A stretch of DNA of 64,000 nt. Source: Achatina immaculata. Its lineage: Eukaryota; Mollusca; Gastropoda; Stylommatophora; Achatinidae. Position numbers and translations under genes: made by a program. The stretch is taken from assembly GCA_009760885.1 (NCBI GenBank), contig CM019707.1, forward strand, positions 33,588,645 to 33,652,644. The letters run 5' to 3'. The notes under the pieces are model-generated. The model saw only the letters and a list, made by a program, of their open reading frames with translations, ran no database searches and was not told where the DNA came from. Below, in pieces: positions 44,641 through 56,572 of this stretch (positions are counted from its first letter, which is position 1; each line of letters starts with the position of its first letter).

Positions 44641-45184
44641 AAAAGAAAAAGCTTCAATCAATCATTTATTGGCTTGAAATTCGCGCAGCAAATCAAGAGC
44701 ATTCACATAACTAAACATGGCGGCCAACATTTGTAAAAATGCATCAAAATGGTGGCGATTTATGACTAATAAAAACATGTTTAAATGGGTCCACCACGGA
44801 GGAATGGCGGAAGTCAATGGTTAACAACTTGTGGACCGTGGATACCGAGCGGTCCGCGGACCATTAACAGGCGGTGTAAAAGATTGGAGTTAGAGGTGTG
44901 TGTGTGTGATCTGTTAAATGTTAGTTCATTTAATTATATATTTTGTTCCCATTGTACAATCTTCCTGCATTATAAGACAACATTTTTGGAGAAAAACCTA
45001 ACAACAACCACCACCGGTTCCCTGGATCCTTGCTTCACCAACAGCTCCACCAAAATTATATTTACTGCTCCTCTTCCTCATTAGCCTTGTACTAGAAACA
45101 TAACAAACGTCTCCATGCTTGTATAGATTTGACACAAATAGTTTATCATGTCAGAAACAACAATGACACTCATCATGAAAACAC
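44641..45184. other. Non-coding stretch; contains a patch shared with mariner
   Basis: Bases 44693-44718 are identical over 26 bp to 51133-51158 inside the full-length mariner. A GC-rich palindrome-like GCGGTCCGCGGACC lies at about 44850-44863. No gene found. Confidence 0.45.
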
Positions 45185-45955
45185 AACACAATAATAATGA
45201 AGAATCAGTCCACAGTCTACATATAAGAATCAGTCCACAGTACACATATAAGAATCAGTTCACAGTACACATATAAGAATCAGTCCACAGTCTACATATA
45301 AGAATCAGTTCACAGTACACATATAAGAAGAATCAGTCCACAGTCTACATATAAGAATCAGTCCACATATAAGAATCAGTTCACAGTACACATATAAGAA
45401 TCAGTCCACAGTACACATATAAGAATCAGTCCACAGTACACATATAAGAATCAGTCCACAGTCTACATATAAGAATCAGTCCACAGTCTACATATAAGAA
45501 TCAGTCCACAGTCTACATATAAGAATCAGTTCACAGTACACATATAAGAATCAGTCCACAGTCTACATATAAGAATCAGTTCACAGTCTACATATAAGAA
45601 TCAGTTCACAGTACACATATAAGAATCAGTTCACAGCACACATATAAGAATCAGTTCACAGCACACATATAAGAATCAGTTCACAGTACACATATAAGAA
45701 TCAGTCCACAGTCTACATATAAGAATCAGTTCACAGTACACATATAACAATCGGTCCACAGTATACATATAAGAATCAGTTCACAGTACACATATAAGAA
45801 TCAGTTCACAGTACACATATAAGAATCAGTCCACAGTCTACATATAAGAATCAGTTCACAGTCTACATATAAGAATCAGTTCACAGCACACATATAACAA
45901 TCGGTCCACAGTATACATATAAGAATCAGTCCGCAGTACACATATAAGGACAGTA
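45185..45955. repeat. 25-bp minisatellite
   Basis: About 31 units of AATCAGTCCACAGTCTACAT plus ATAAG, alternating with TTCACAGTACACAT variants. A short stretch recurs at 47614-47785 because the array end is part of duplication D4. Confidence 0.95.
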
Positions 45956-47150
45956 TATACATACATGCATGTGCAAAGCAAAACGACATCAATACATAGC
46001 AAAATGCATTATATGAACCACTGTCCTGTTTCTTACAAAATAAACCAAATTGTCTTACTGCATAGAACCTCAGTACTTTTATGTGTATCAACACAATATT
46101 AAAAATGTATTTAATACATATCAAAACACAACCACGACTCTTACTACAACCCTGCAATGCATACCTAAAGGTCTACCTCCTGCACGTTTACTATCATCCA
46201 CACAAATATTATCTATACATAATAAACACATATATAAGCAACATGAATTCGGGGTGCTCAGTGGGATCATCGCCTACAACAACATATCACATCATACTTA
46301 CAACCTAATCGCCACAGTCCAAAATAACACTGAATATACTGCAATATCAAGAACAACAGCACCCATGTATACAAACGATAACTCACCCACCGATCATACA
46401 TCCCGAACTGAGTAGAAAATACTTTTGCCAGACCTAATTCCTAAATAGACTTCACAGCCAATATCAGCGGCCATTCGACGATTGACTTTGCTACTTACAG
46501 CGGTCCGCGGCAGCATTATAATTTTTTATATTAAGTGCAACATATTAAGTGAAAACAATTCTGATTTTATGGACTTGCGATATCGCTGGTTGACCCCAAC
46601 TTCGATAATTCGAAAAGTGGTGGTTAGCGTAAAATAAGTTGGTAACCACTGACACAAATGACCTGAAGGCATGGAAGGACAAAAAGAACTTGCTTGTGTT
46701 GCAGGCAAAGCTTAAATGCTACTCCCATAAAAGGAAACCCGATGACTCATTTGGTTCTGAGCCTTGAATTTGGCAACGCCTGGTCCTATGTGGCAAATGT
46801 TTCCTCTCTGATGATACTCCCATTGTACCAGGACAGTCGTAACCGCAGAGGCCAAATTGAATTTTCTTGCTCATCAAATGAAACCAATAACTCGTGCCAT
46901 TATCTGGCAGATACATCTTCCTCTTTTTTGTATCATTTATCTGATTATTACATTTTCATAATCATAATCCCGCTCTGTGTTCCTTATCCTTTTCCCCCTG
47001 TGTCGTAGGATTTATTCAGGTAATCAATGGAATCCTCTTTATTTGAGGGATAAATTGTCTGTGTGTTTACTACTGAATTATTCTGTGAAGTGGCCTTCTG
47101 TTTTTTACTTTCATTATTATCGTATTATTAATATTCATATTGCTGTGATA
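45956..47150. other. Flank upstream of mariner, nothing recognised (repeats at 47790 and 49549)
   Basis: This stretch occurs up to three times through D4 and D5 but contains no supported gene. Open frames of 60-120 codons are identical between copies only because the duplications are recent. Confidence 0.5.
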
Positions 47151-47616
47151 CGAGGGGTGATTGATAAGTTCTCGGCAAAAGGTACAAATACTTGAAACGC
47201 ACAGTTGATATTAGGTGCATTTGTAGATCAGCTTAATGTAAGATTAAACAAAAAGTTTCAAGAAATTAACTGCAACCAACTTTTTAACAGGCTACTGAAG
47301 TGGTAAGGGGTGTATAAACTGAGAAAATGGATACAATTTCTAATCGAGCAGTCATTCGCTACCTCCGCGTCAAGGGCTTATCTTCGAAGGAGATCCATGA
47401 GGATATGGTAGAGACTCTAGGGGAGAGTGCCCCTTCTTACAGCACAGTGAAGAAATGGGCAGCTCAATTCAAACATGGAAAGGAGAGTCTGGAAGATGAT
47501 CCCCGTCCAGGAAGACCAAGAAAGTAACCACCGGCAGAATCCATGACATGATAATGGAGGATCGACGACTAACTGAGCGGGACATTGCTATTGAGTTGGG
47601 CATCTCCCAGGTACGT
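47151..47616 (+). pseudogene. mariner transposase, 5' fragment, copy 1
   Basis: Begins with the terminal repeat CGAGGGGTGATTGATAAGTT after a TA. The frame from 47327 gives 66 residues with SNRAVIRYLRVKGLSSKEIH, the mariner N-terminal helix-turn-helix, ending at TAA after RPGRPRK. Cut at 47616 by the D4 breakpoint. Confidence 0.9.
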
Positions 47617-49548
47617 GTTCACAGTACACATATAAGAATCAGTTCACAGTACACATATAAGAATCAGTCCACAGTCTACATATAAGAATCAGTTCACAGT
47701 CTACATATAAGAATCAGTTCACAGCACACATATAACAATCGGTCCACAGTATACATATAAGAATCAGTCCGCAGTACACATATAAGGACAGTATATACAT
47801 ACATGCATGTGCAAAGCAAAACGACATCAATACATAGCAAAATGCATTATATGAACCACTGTCCTGTTTCTTACAAAATAAACCAAATTGTCTTACTGCA
47901 TAGAACCTCAGTACTTTTATGTGTATCAACACAATATTAAAAATGTATTTAATACATATCAAAACACAACCACGACTCTTACTACAACCCTGCAATGCAT
48001 ACCTAAAGGTCTACCTCCTGCACGTTTACTATCATCCACACAAATATTATCTATACATAATAAACACATATATAAGCAACATGAATTCGGGGTGCTCAGT
48101 GGGATCATCGCCTACAACAACATATCACATCATACTTACAACCTAATCGCCACAGTCCAAAATAACACTGAATATACTGCAATATCAAGAACAACAGCAC
48201 CCATGTATACAAACGATAACTCACCCACCGATCATACATCCCGAACTGAGTAGAAAATACTTTTGCCAGACCTAATTCCTAAATAGACTTCACAGCCAAT
48301 ATCAGCGGCCATTCGACGATTGACTTTGCTACTTACAGCGGTCCGCGGCAGCATTATAATTTTTTATATTAAGTGCAACATATTAAGTGAAAACAATTCT
48401 GATTTTATGGACTTGCGATATCGCTGGTTGACCCCAACTTCGATAATTCGAAAAGTGGTGGTTAGCGTAAAATAAGTTGGTAACCACTGACACAAATGAC
48501 CTGAAGGCATGGAAGGACAAAAAGAACTTGCTTGTGTTGCAGGCAAAGCTTAAATGCTACTCCCATAAAAGGAAACCCGATGACTCATTTGGTTCTGAGC
48601 CTTGAATTTGGCAACGCCTGGTCCTATGTGGCAAATGTTTCCTCTCTGATGATACTCCCATTGTACCAGGACAGTCGTAACCGCAGAGGCCAAATTGAAT
48701 TTTCTTGCTCATCAAATGAAACCAATAACTCGTGCCATTATCTGGCAGATACATCTTCCTCTTTTTTGTATCATTTATCTGATTATTACATTTTCATAAT
48801 CATAATCCCGCTCTGTGTTCCTTATCCTTTTCCCCCTGTGTCGTAGGATTTATTCAGGTAATCAATGGAATCCTCTTTATTTGAGGGATAAATTGTCTGT
48901 GTGTTTACTACTGAATTATTCTGTGAAGTGGCCTTCTGTTTTTTACTTTCATTATTATCGTATTATTAATATTCATATTGCTGTGATACGAGGGGTGATT
49001 GATAAGTTCTCGGCAAAAGGTACAAATACTTGAAACGCACAGTTGATATTAGGTGCATTTGTAGATCAGCTTAATGTAAGATTAAACAAAAAGTTTCAAG
49101 AAATTAACTGCAACCAACTTTTTAACAGGCTACTGAAGTGGTAAGGGGTGGTATAAACTGAGAAAATGGATACAATTTCTAATCGAGCAGTCATTCGCTA
49201 CCTCCGCGTCAAGGGCTTATCTTCGAAGGAGATCCATGAGGATATGGTAGAGACTCTAGGGGAGAGTGCCCCTTCTTACAGCACAGTGAAGAAATGGGCA
49301 GCTCAATTCAAACATGGAAAGGAGAGTCTGGAAGATGATCCCCGTCCAGGAAGACCAAGAAAGTAACCACCGGCAGAATCCATGACATGATAATGGAGGA
49401 TCGACGACTAACTGAGCGGGACATTGCTATTGAGTTGGGCATCTCCCAGGTACGTGTTCATGCCACTATTCACAACGATCTTCAAATGACAAAGGTCTCT
49501 GCTCGATGGGTCCCGAAACTTCTTGGAACTGATCATAGACAGCGTCTC
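47617..49548. repeat. Tandem duplication D4/D5, unit 2
   Basis: Repeats 45780-47616 (offset 1,838, later 1,839 bp by one extra G at about 49149), then extends about 95 bp further into the mariner (to CAGCGTCTCAACAT). There it joins ATTAAGTGAAAAC, which is sequence from 48380 within the same unit. The segment 48377-49548 is therefore repeated as 49549-50720. Confidence 0.92.
48989..49548 (+). pseudogene. mariner transposase, 5' fragment, copy 2
   Basis: Terminal repeat at 48989, helix-turn-helix frame at 49166-49366, then MIMEDRRLTERDIAIELGIS and further residues to HRQRLN. Cut by the D5 breakpoint. Confidence 0.9.
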
Positions 49549-50720
49549 AACATATTAAGTGAAAACAATTCTGATTTTATGGACTTGCGATATCGCTGGT
49601 TGACCCCAACTTCGATAATTCGAAAAGTGGTGGTTAGCGTAAAATAAGTTGGTAACCACTGACACAAATGACCTGAAGGCATGGAAGGACAAAAAGAACT
49701 TGCTTGTGTTGCAGGCAAAGCTTAAATGCTACTCCCATAAAAGGAAACCCGATGACTCATTTGGTTCTGAGCCTTGAATTTGGCAACGCCTGGTCCTATG
49801 TGGCAAATGTTTCCTCTCTGATGATACTCCCATTGTACCAGGACAGTCGTAACCGCAGAGGCCAAATTGAATTTTCTTGCTCATCAAATGAAACCAATAA
49901 CTCGTGCCATTATCTGGCAGATACATCTTCCTCTTTTTTGTATCATTATCTGATTATTACATTTTCATAATCATAATCCCGCTCTGTGTTCCTTATCCTT
50001 TTCCCCCTGTGTCGTAGGATTTATTCAGGTAATCAATGGAATCCTCTTTATTTGAGGGATAAATTGTCTGTGTGTTTACTACTGAATTATTCTGTGAAGT
50101 GGCCTTCTGTTTTTTACTTTCATTATTATCGTATTATTAATATTCATATTGCTGTGATACGAGGGGTGATTGATAAGTTCTCGGCAAAAGGTACAAATAC
50201 TTGAAACGCACAGTTGATATTAGGTGCATTTGTAGATCAGCTTAATGTAAGATTAAACAAAAAGTTTCAAGAAATTAACTGCAACCAACTTTTTAACAGG
50301 CTACTGAAGTGGTAAGGGGTGGTATAAACTGAGAAAATGGATACAATTTCTAATCGAGCAGTCATTCGCTACCTCCGCGTCAAGGGCTTATCTTCGAAGG
50401 AGATCCATGAGGATATGGTAGAGACTCTAGGGGAGAGTGCCCCTTCTTACAGCACAGTGAAGAAATGGGCAGCTCAATTCAAACATGGAAAGGAGAGTCT
50501 GGAAGATGATCCCCGTCCAGGAAGACCAAGAAAGTAACCACCGGCAGAATCCATGACATGATAATGGAGGATCGACGACTAACTGAGCGGGACATTGCTA
50601 TTGAGTTGGGCATCTCCCAGGTACGTGTTCATGCCACTATTCACAACGATCTTCAAATGACAAAGGTCTCTGCTCGATGGGTCCCGAAACTTCTTGGAAC
50701 TGATCATAGACAGCGTCTCA
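49549..50720. repeat. Tandem duplication D5, unit 3 start
   Basis: Repeats 48377-49548 at offset 1,171-1,172 bp, after which the mariner continues to its own 3' end. The junction shares the bases AACAT. Confidence 0.92.
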
Positions 50721-51445
50721 ACATGTCAAGAGACAATCATGGGCATTTTTCTGCAGATCCTGAAAAGTTTCTTTAGCAATTTGTGACTATGGATGAGACT
50801 GTGGTTCATCATTTTCAACCAGAAACCAAAGAACAGTCAAAGCAATGGAAATGTCATGTGTCCCCACCTCCAAAGAAAGCAAAAGTTGTTCTGTCTGCAG
50901 GCAAAGCAATGGCTTCCATCTTTTGAGATTCAGAAGATGTGCTATTGGTAAACTATTTCCAAAAGGGAAGAAGGGTCAAAGGAGCCTATTACGCTAATCT
51001 TGTGAAGTAACTGCGGGTCAAACTGAAAGAAATGTGTCGAGGGAAATAGACGAGAGGAGTCATCTTTCAGCAAGACAGTCCTCCAGTTCACAAGTCGGCG
51101 GTGGCAAATGACTACCATTCATGAATGCGGCTTCAAGAGCATTCACATAACTAAACATTCTCCTTATTCCCCAGATGTGGCCCCTTCAGATTATTACCTG
51201 TTTACCAAACTCAAAAAGGAGCTCAGTGGTCGCAAATTTGCTTCCGATGATGACGTAATTCATGCTGTAGACCACTTTCTACTGGCACAAGATGCTGATT
51301 TTTACAAAGTAGGGATCCATATACTAGAGGATCGCTGGACTAAGTGCATAATCTTGAAAGGGGACTTTGTCGAAAAATAACCCCAAAAAGTTCTCCACAA
51401 ATAATCCGTTGTAATTTATGCCGAGAACTTATCAATCACTCCTCG
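50160..51445 (+). mobile_element. Full-length mariner element, inactive
   Basis: 1,286 bp, a normal mariner length. Terminal inverted repeats of about 27 bp (left CGAGGGGTGATTGATAAGTT..., right reads CGAGGAGTGATTGATAAGTT... on the minus strand) differ at one base, and TA flanks both ends (50158-50159 and 51446-51447). The transposase is present from 50337 to 51380. It shows that the ancestral insertion was complete before the tandem duplications copied its 5' part. Confidence 0.96.
50337..51380 (+). pseudogene. mariner transposase (DD34D family), disrupted
   Basis: Homologous over its whole length to mariner transposases, which excise and insert the element at TA sites. N-terminal helix-turn-helix with SNRAVIRYLRVKGLSSKEIH; second DNA-binding part with RLTERDIAIELGISQVRVHA; catalytic Asp in VTMDETVVHHF, second in IFQQDSPPVHKSAVA, third in SPDVAPSDYYLF; C-terminus ILEDRWTKCIILKGDFVEK. 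All three acidic catalytic positions are retained. Breaks: TAA after RPGRPRK and a shift to the 50558 frame, stops near 50774, 50923, 51007 and 51046, and another frame change near 51108. A segment around 51141-51158 looks inserted relative to the usual family spacing. Confidence 0.93.
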
Positions 51446-51447
51446 TA

Positions 51448-52274
51448 TTTGCATCCCCCCCCCCCCCACTATCTCGATCTACACAATTCTAACTTTGTTT
51501 ATTTTTCTCAGTTAATAGTTTATCTCTTTTGTTTCCAACTAACATTGACAGATTTGATAAATATTGCACACTAGAGCGATATTTAGGAAGTCTACACAAA
51601 GCGAAAAACACCACATTTCAAACCCGACCAATGTTGTTACATTACAGAGTAACTTTCTTCTAACTTCCTTCTATTTTATTAACTTTCTTCTAGTTTATTA
51701 ACTTCCTTTTAGTTTATTAACTTCCTTCTAGTTTATTAACTTTTCTTCTAGTTTATTAACTTTTCTTCTAGTTTACTAGCTTTCATCAAGTTTATTTATA
51801 CCGAAACTTTTACAGATAACTTATTTTGACAAATCATAGAACATAATTCAGGAGCGAAAGTGTTAATATTCTCTGGCCACTGCATGTCTCTGTTGTCATA
51901 TAACTGGTAAACATCTGTTTCACGTTACTGGGGAGGGGGCATTGTAAAACAAAGGACAGGGATGACAGAAAACGATTGAAATCGGGAGAGAGAGAGAGAG
52001 AGTAGGATCATAACAACATAGAAAGATATGCTCCTGACATCATTGATTCCACTCAAGAGGGGATTATCATAACTGGGAACAGTGCCTTCAAGGGGAACTT
52101 TGTAAGTAGGGGCCAAAACTATCCATGCCCCGAACTTACCACTACTGCCATCCACTACTATGTCCTCCTCGAAAGTCTTCTGCGCCCCACACTCCAAAGG
52201 ATCCAAAGGAAACCCTCCCGGCACCAACAGTTGGATTTAGAAAAAAAGGAACATAAAAGGTAGGAGACTGTACA
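51448..52274. other. Non-coding stretch with small repeats
   Basis: Contains a C11 run (about 51457-51467), a degenerate 22-24-bp repeat of TTAACTTTCTTCTAGTTTAT type at 51650-51800 (six units) and a GA tract at about 51987-52002. A 100-codon minus-strand frame (51925-52227) resembles nothing known. Confidence 0.5.
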
Positions 52275-52822
52275 AATTCAACAAATTAGAAACGACGAGC
52301 TAGTCCACGCTAGAATGATAAGACAGAAACAACGAGCTAGTCCACGCTAGAATGATAAGACAGAAACAACGAGCTAGTCCACGCTAGAATGATAAGACAG
52401 AAACAACGAGCTAGTCCACGCTAGAATGATAAGACAGAAACAACGAGCTAGTCCACGCTAGAATGATAAGACAGAATCAACGAGTTAGTTCACGCTAGAA
52501 TGATAAGACAGAATCAACGAGTTAGTTCACGCTAGAATGATAAGACAGAAACAACGAGCTAGTCCACGCTAGAATGATAAGACAGAAACAACGAGCTAGT
52601 CCACGCTAGAATGATAAGACAGAAACAACGAGCTAGTCCACGCTAGAATGATAAGACAGAAACAACGAGCTAGTCCACGCTAGAATGATAAGACAGAAAC
52701 AACGAGCTAGTCCACGCTAGAATGATAAGACAGAAACAACGAGATAGTCCACGCTAGAATGATAAGACAGAAACAACGAGCTAGTCCACGCTAGAATGAT
52801 AAGACAGAATCAACGAGCTAGT
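52275..52822. repeat. 37-bp minisatellite, left part
   Basis: About 14 units of AACGAGCTAGTCCACGCTAG plus AATGATAAGACAGAAAC. Interrupted at GAGCTAGT by a LINE and resumed at 54184. Confidence 0.95.
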
Positions 52823-54183
52823 CATCATCATCATCAGGTGCCGTGCTGACTGGCGTTGGCTATTATGCTTCTCCAGAGTACCCGATCCTTCAAGCAGGCC
52901 ATCAGTTCAGTTGGTGATCTCCTCTCACACCATCCCGTCAGACTGTCCAGTATCATTTCTCTTGGTCTTCCTCTTGATCTTCTTCCTTCTATTTTCCTGT
53001 TGTTATAATATTTTCAATGCCCCCTCTTCTCATTGCATGTCCTATGAAAGTACATTGTCTCTCTCTTATTTTTTTAACAAGGTTTTTTTGTCTCTCCAGC
53101 TCTTCTCATACATTCTTCATTAGTTATTTTTGCTGTCCAGGGAATTCGCAACATTCTTCTAATAAACCACATTTCTGCTGCTTCCAATGATTTTTTGTGC
53201 AGACTTGCCTATTGTCCATGATTCACTTCTATATAACAAGATAGGTTCAATATAGCATTTTATGACTCGTTTTCTAACATTCATTGATAAAGATGTGTTA
53301 GCTAATATGTTTCTCATTCTCTGAAATGCAGTCTTTGCTTGGCCTATTCTGTTTCTAATTTCTGTTCTGCAATTCCCATCTGAAGTTATTACTGCTCCAA
53401 GGTATTTGAATTTCTGCACCTGCTTTAGAATAGTTCCGTTTAATTTAATACTGCATGCTGGTGGATTCTGTTTCTTAGATATAACCATAGTCTCTGTCTT
53501 TTTGATGTTCAAAGTAAGGCCTTTCTGTTCACTTTCTTTGGCGACTTTATCCAAGAGATTTTGGAGGTCTTGTTGGTTCTCAGCTATCAGTACTGTGTCG
53601 TCAGCATACCGAAGGTTGTTAATATTGTATCCTCCAGTTTTTATGCCTGGTTCTGTGATGATTGTTCTTAGAATATTCTCGCTATACAGAGAAACAAGGG
53701 CTGGAAATAGTACACATCCTTGTCGCACCCCTTGTTTTATAGGTTGATATTTTCCAATTCTATTTTCAACTCGAACTGCTGCTTCTTGCTGCCAGTATAG
53801 ATGTTTTACAATCCTCAGGTCTTTGCCGTCTATATTGATGTCTTCAAGCATTTTAATAATTTCATTATGTTTCACCTTGTCAAATGCCTTGGTGTAATCA
53901 ATGAAGCATAAGTAGAGATCTTTCTGTACTTCTAAAGCTCTTTCTGTTAGTGTTCGTAAAGCATAAATGGCATTGTGTGTTCCTTTTATTTCAACAAATC
54001 CAAACTGTTCATCTGCTATTTCCATTTTTATATTTTTCCTTGTTCTTCTCATAATTATTCTCAGAAGTAGCTTCGTTATGTGACATGAGAGGCTGATAGT
54101 CCGGTGGTGGTCACATTCCTTTGCACCTGGTTTCTTTGGTAGTGCTATAAACGTGGATTTAATCAGGTCACTGGGAATATAAC
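52823..54183 (-). mobile_element. LINE family E inserted in the 37-bp minisatellite
   Basis: Minus-strand reverse transcriptase: FIDYTKAFDKVKHNEI (first catalytic Asp), IKQGVRQGCVLFPALVSLY, LRYADDTVLIAEN (YADD), KFKYLGAVITSDG and ILLYRSESWTIGK in a 297-codon frame (53159-54052). Frameshifted remains of the RGRPR-containing C-terminus follow down to about 52840. The 3' end carries a short (TGATGA)n tail (CATCATCATCATC at 52824 on the plus strand). The 5' end is truncated near 54183, after the start of the RT fingers. CAACGAGCTAGT borders both sides, which may be a target-site duplication or simply two array units. Confidence 0.9.
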
Positions 54184-54247
54184 CAACGAGCTAGTACACG
54201 CTAGAATGATAAGACAGAAACAACAAGCTAGTTCACGCTATAAAGAT
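54184..54247. repeat. 37-bp minisatellite, right remnant
   Basis: Two more units (CAACGAGCTAGTACACGCTA and CAACAAGCTAGTTCACGCTA), continuing the array at 52275-52822 beyond the LINE. Confidence 0.93.
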
Positions 54248-54299
54248 AAGAACTGCATATTTGTTTTGGTCACCCTCGAAGAGTACAAACCACTTGATG

Positions 54300-54425
54300 C
54301 GCGAGAGGAATAAACATAATAAGACGGTAACCGTGAATCGAACCACGGACTCCAGCAGGCCTGACGACTGCCTAGCAGCCGATAAGGCAACGCGCTATCC
54401 ACCTCGGCCATCTGGCAGCTCAGGA
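54300..54425 (-). mobile_element. tRNA-derived SINE, head
   Basis: Minus strand: A box TGGCCGAGGTGGATAGCGCG (complement of 54391-54410) and B box GGTTCGATTCA (complement of 54334-54344), with GGCTGCTAGGCAGTCGTCAG between. Spacing is longer than in most tRNAs and the stems do not close, so it is a SINE head. The stretch TGGAGTCCGTGGTTCGA also occurs in the inverted SINE at 36021 and 38149, so they are the same family. Confidence 0.68.
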
Positions 54426-54711
54426 AGAGAAGAAAAAACTCAGAGAGACCCTGAGAGGATTGTTAAGAATAAAAGAAGGGAGAAGATGAAAAACGTGAAG
54501 AAAATTAACAAAAACAGTTATGACTGGCTTACATCGAGCCCAAATGGAAAGGTCTGGTCCTAGGATAAAGTGGAACTCAGGCAGAAGAGAAATGTTTTCC
54601 ATTTTTTTTAAAACTCTGTGTGTGATTGCTATTTTCCCATTAAATTCTGTAAATTGTAAATTGTCCCTCTTTTTGCTCTGCTCCTCTTCTTATTTTCTGC
54701 TTATACGCAAA
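54426..54711. other. Non-coding stretch
   Basis: Purine-rich left part (AGAAGAGAAGAAAAAACTCA) and a pyrimidine-rich right part; nothing recognised. Confidence 0.4.
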
Positions 54712-55030
54712 GCTGCCCCCCCCCCCCAACCCCCGTATCCACGGTTTCAGTTACCCAAGGATTGAAAATATTAAATATTTAGAAATGCATCAGTTTGCAC
54801 ACGGCTCACTTCCTACCTTACCCAATCTCCTGCTCACACAGAGTTACGTTACAGTAGCTTCCACGGTTTAAACAATATCCACGCTAGCACAGTTACACGA
54901 CAACATCCAACATGTAAACAATATCCACCCTCATGGTGTCTCTAAAACTATTTGTCCAGTGTTTTGTACGTTTGGCTTGATATGGCCCGAAAGTGGAACA
55001 TTTGTAATGTTGGCAATTCTGTCAAGCCAA
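54712..55030. other. Possible pogo/Tigger-like DNA transposon trace
   Basis: CCCCGTATCCACGGTTTCAG and TTACC followed by ATTGAAAATATTAAATAT resemble a non-coding segment common in Tigger-type elements. No terminal inverted repeats or transposase were found, so this is weak. Confidence 0.25.
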
Positions 55031-55835
55031 AGTGGAGTTTTAATGTGTCTTAATATGTCTTTCTTATTGTGTCCTAATGTGTCTTAATGTATCTTTCTTA
55101 ATATGTATTAATGTATCTTTCTTAATGTGTCTTTCTTAATGTGTCTTAATGTATCTTTCTTAATGTGTCTTAATGTATCTTTCTTAATGTATCTTCATGT
55201 ATCTTTCTTAATGTGTCTTTATGAATCTTTTTAAATGTGTATTAATGTGTGTTTAATGTATATTTCTTAATGTGTCTTAATGTATCTTTTTAATGTGTCT
55301 TAATGTATCGTTCTTAATGGCTCTTAATGTATCTCTTAATGTGTCTTAATATGTCTTAATATATCTTTCTTAATGTGTCTTAATGTATCTTTCTTAATGT
55401 GTCTTAATATATCTTTCTTAATGTGTCTTAATGTATTTTTCTTAATGTGTCTTAATATCTTTCTTAATGTGTCTTTCTTAATGTGTCTTAATGTATCTTT
55501 CTTAATGTGTTTTCAATGTGTCTTAATGTATCTTTCTTAATGTGTCTGAATGTATCTTTCTTAATGTGTCTTAATGTGTCATTCTCAATGTTTCTTAATC
55601 TATCTTAATGTATCTTTCTTAATGTGTCTTAATGTTTCCTTTTGAATATATCTTAAAGTGTCTTAATGTATCTTTCTTAATGTGTCTTAATGTGTCTTTC
55701 TTATTGTGTCTTAATTTGTCTTAATGTATCTTTCTTAATGTGTCGTAATGTGTCCTTTTGAATATATCTTAATGTGTCTTAATGTGTCTTCTTAATGTGT
55801 CTTAATGTATCTTTCTTAATGTGTCTTAGTATGAG
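55031..55835. repeat. Degenerate minisatellite of CTTAATGTGT/CTTAATGTATCTTT
   Basis: Roughly 800 bp made of TCTTAATGTGTCTTAATGTA and TCTTTCTTAATGTG blocks. Basic periods of about 10-11 and 24 bp are mixed irregularly. Confidence 0.93.
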
Positions 55836-56009
55836 AGATTATAAATTAAACTGTATCATACATATATGTGAATGTTAAAAAATATTTGGTATTATCCATG
55901 GTGTCACATGTCCGCGGGCCCGGGGTAGGTAGTGGAGGGGTGAGGAGGTGTAGGAGGAAGAGCACTTCTGGAGCCGAGAGTGAGGAGAAGGGATACACGA
56001 AACAGCCTG

Positions 56010-56160
56010 AAGGTCATGTCCTGTACGGGAAAGGACGGATCAGTTGAAGTACGGGAAAGGATGGTTCAGTTGAAGTACGGGAAAGGACGGATCAGTTGAA
56101 GTACGGGAAAGGATGGTTCATTCGAAGTACGAGAAGGGATGGTTCAGTTGAAGTATGTTT
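56010..56160. repeat. 26-bp minisatellite
   Basis: Five to six units of AGTACGGGAAAGGATGGTTC plus AGTTGA. Confidence 0.9.
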
Positions 56161-56196
56161 TCTGTGTGAGGACGTACAATATTCGCTCTGTACCAT

Positions 56197-56332
56197 CAAG
56201 ATGGCTGCAAGACATCGTTGATAATCTGCAAATGGACGCATCAGCAGCAGGGCACCTTGCTTACAACCGAGAGGCCTGCAGGAGAGCTGTTAGGGAGGCA
56301 AAGTTCCGCAAGGGACATGCAAATAACTGTCT
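56197..56332 (+). pseudogene. LINE family A, extreme 3' fragment
   Basis: Encodes the last part of ORF2 only: SRWLQDIVDNLQMDASAAGH, EACRRAVREAKFRKGHAN. Joined at the left to sequence next to the 26-bp array. 5' truncated to about 135 bp. Confidence 0.85.
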
Positions 56333-56572
56333 GACCATCAAAATGTGAATAAATGGCCCTCCTTGTGTATATCTGATCATCTGGTCTTGCAGCTTAGCTT
56401 ACACGTTCTCGCGAAGGTTCTGTCTCGTTGTCACAGTTATGGACGCACTTGAAGTTCAAGTAGTTTTCATGTTGGTTATCTGCGGTGTGGTCAGTTCGGG
56501 TATTTAACCTGCATTTCGTTTCTTCCTGTTGCAGTTTATTTACATCTTGTTTTGTATACGAGCGTGATTAAA

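Larger units (their letters stand above)
45780..47616. repeat. Tandem duplication D4, unit 1
   Basis: A 1,838-bp segment repeated at 47617-49455. It starts inside the 25-bp minisatellite, holds about 1.2 kb of unrecognised AT-rich sequence and the 5' end of a mariner. The right breakpoint is in the mariner (CAGGTACGTGTTCA), joined to CAGTACACAT of the array, with GTTCA shared by both. Confidence 0.92.

Noticed and set aside
46498..46648. hAT-like element bounded by CAGCGGTCC and TAACCACTG
   Set aside because: The two ends match over only a few bases and the flanking 8 bp differ (GCTACTTA versus ACACAAAT).
54300..54425. Functional tRNA gene
   Set aside because: A and B boxes are present but no closing acceptor or anticodon stem; the head recurs in an inverted SINE.
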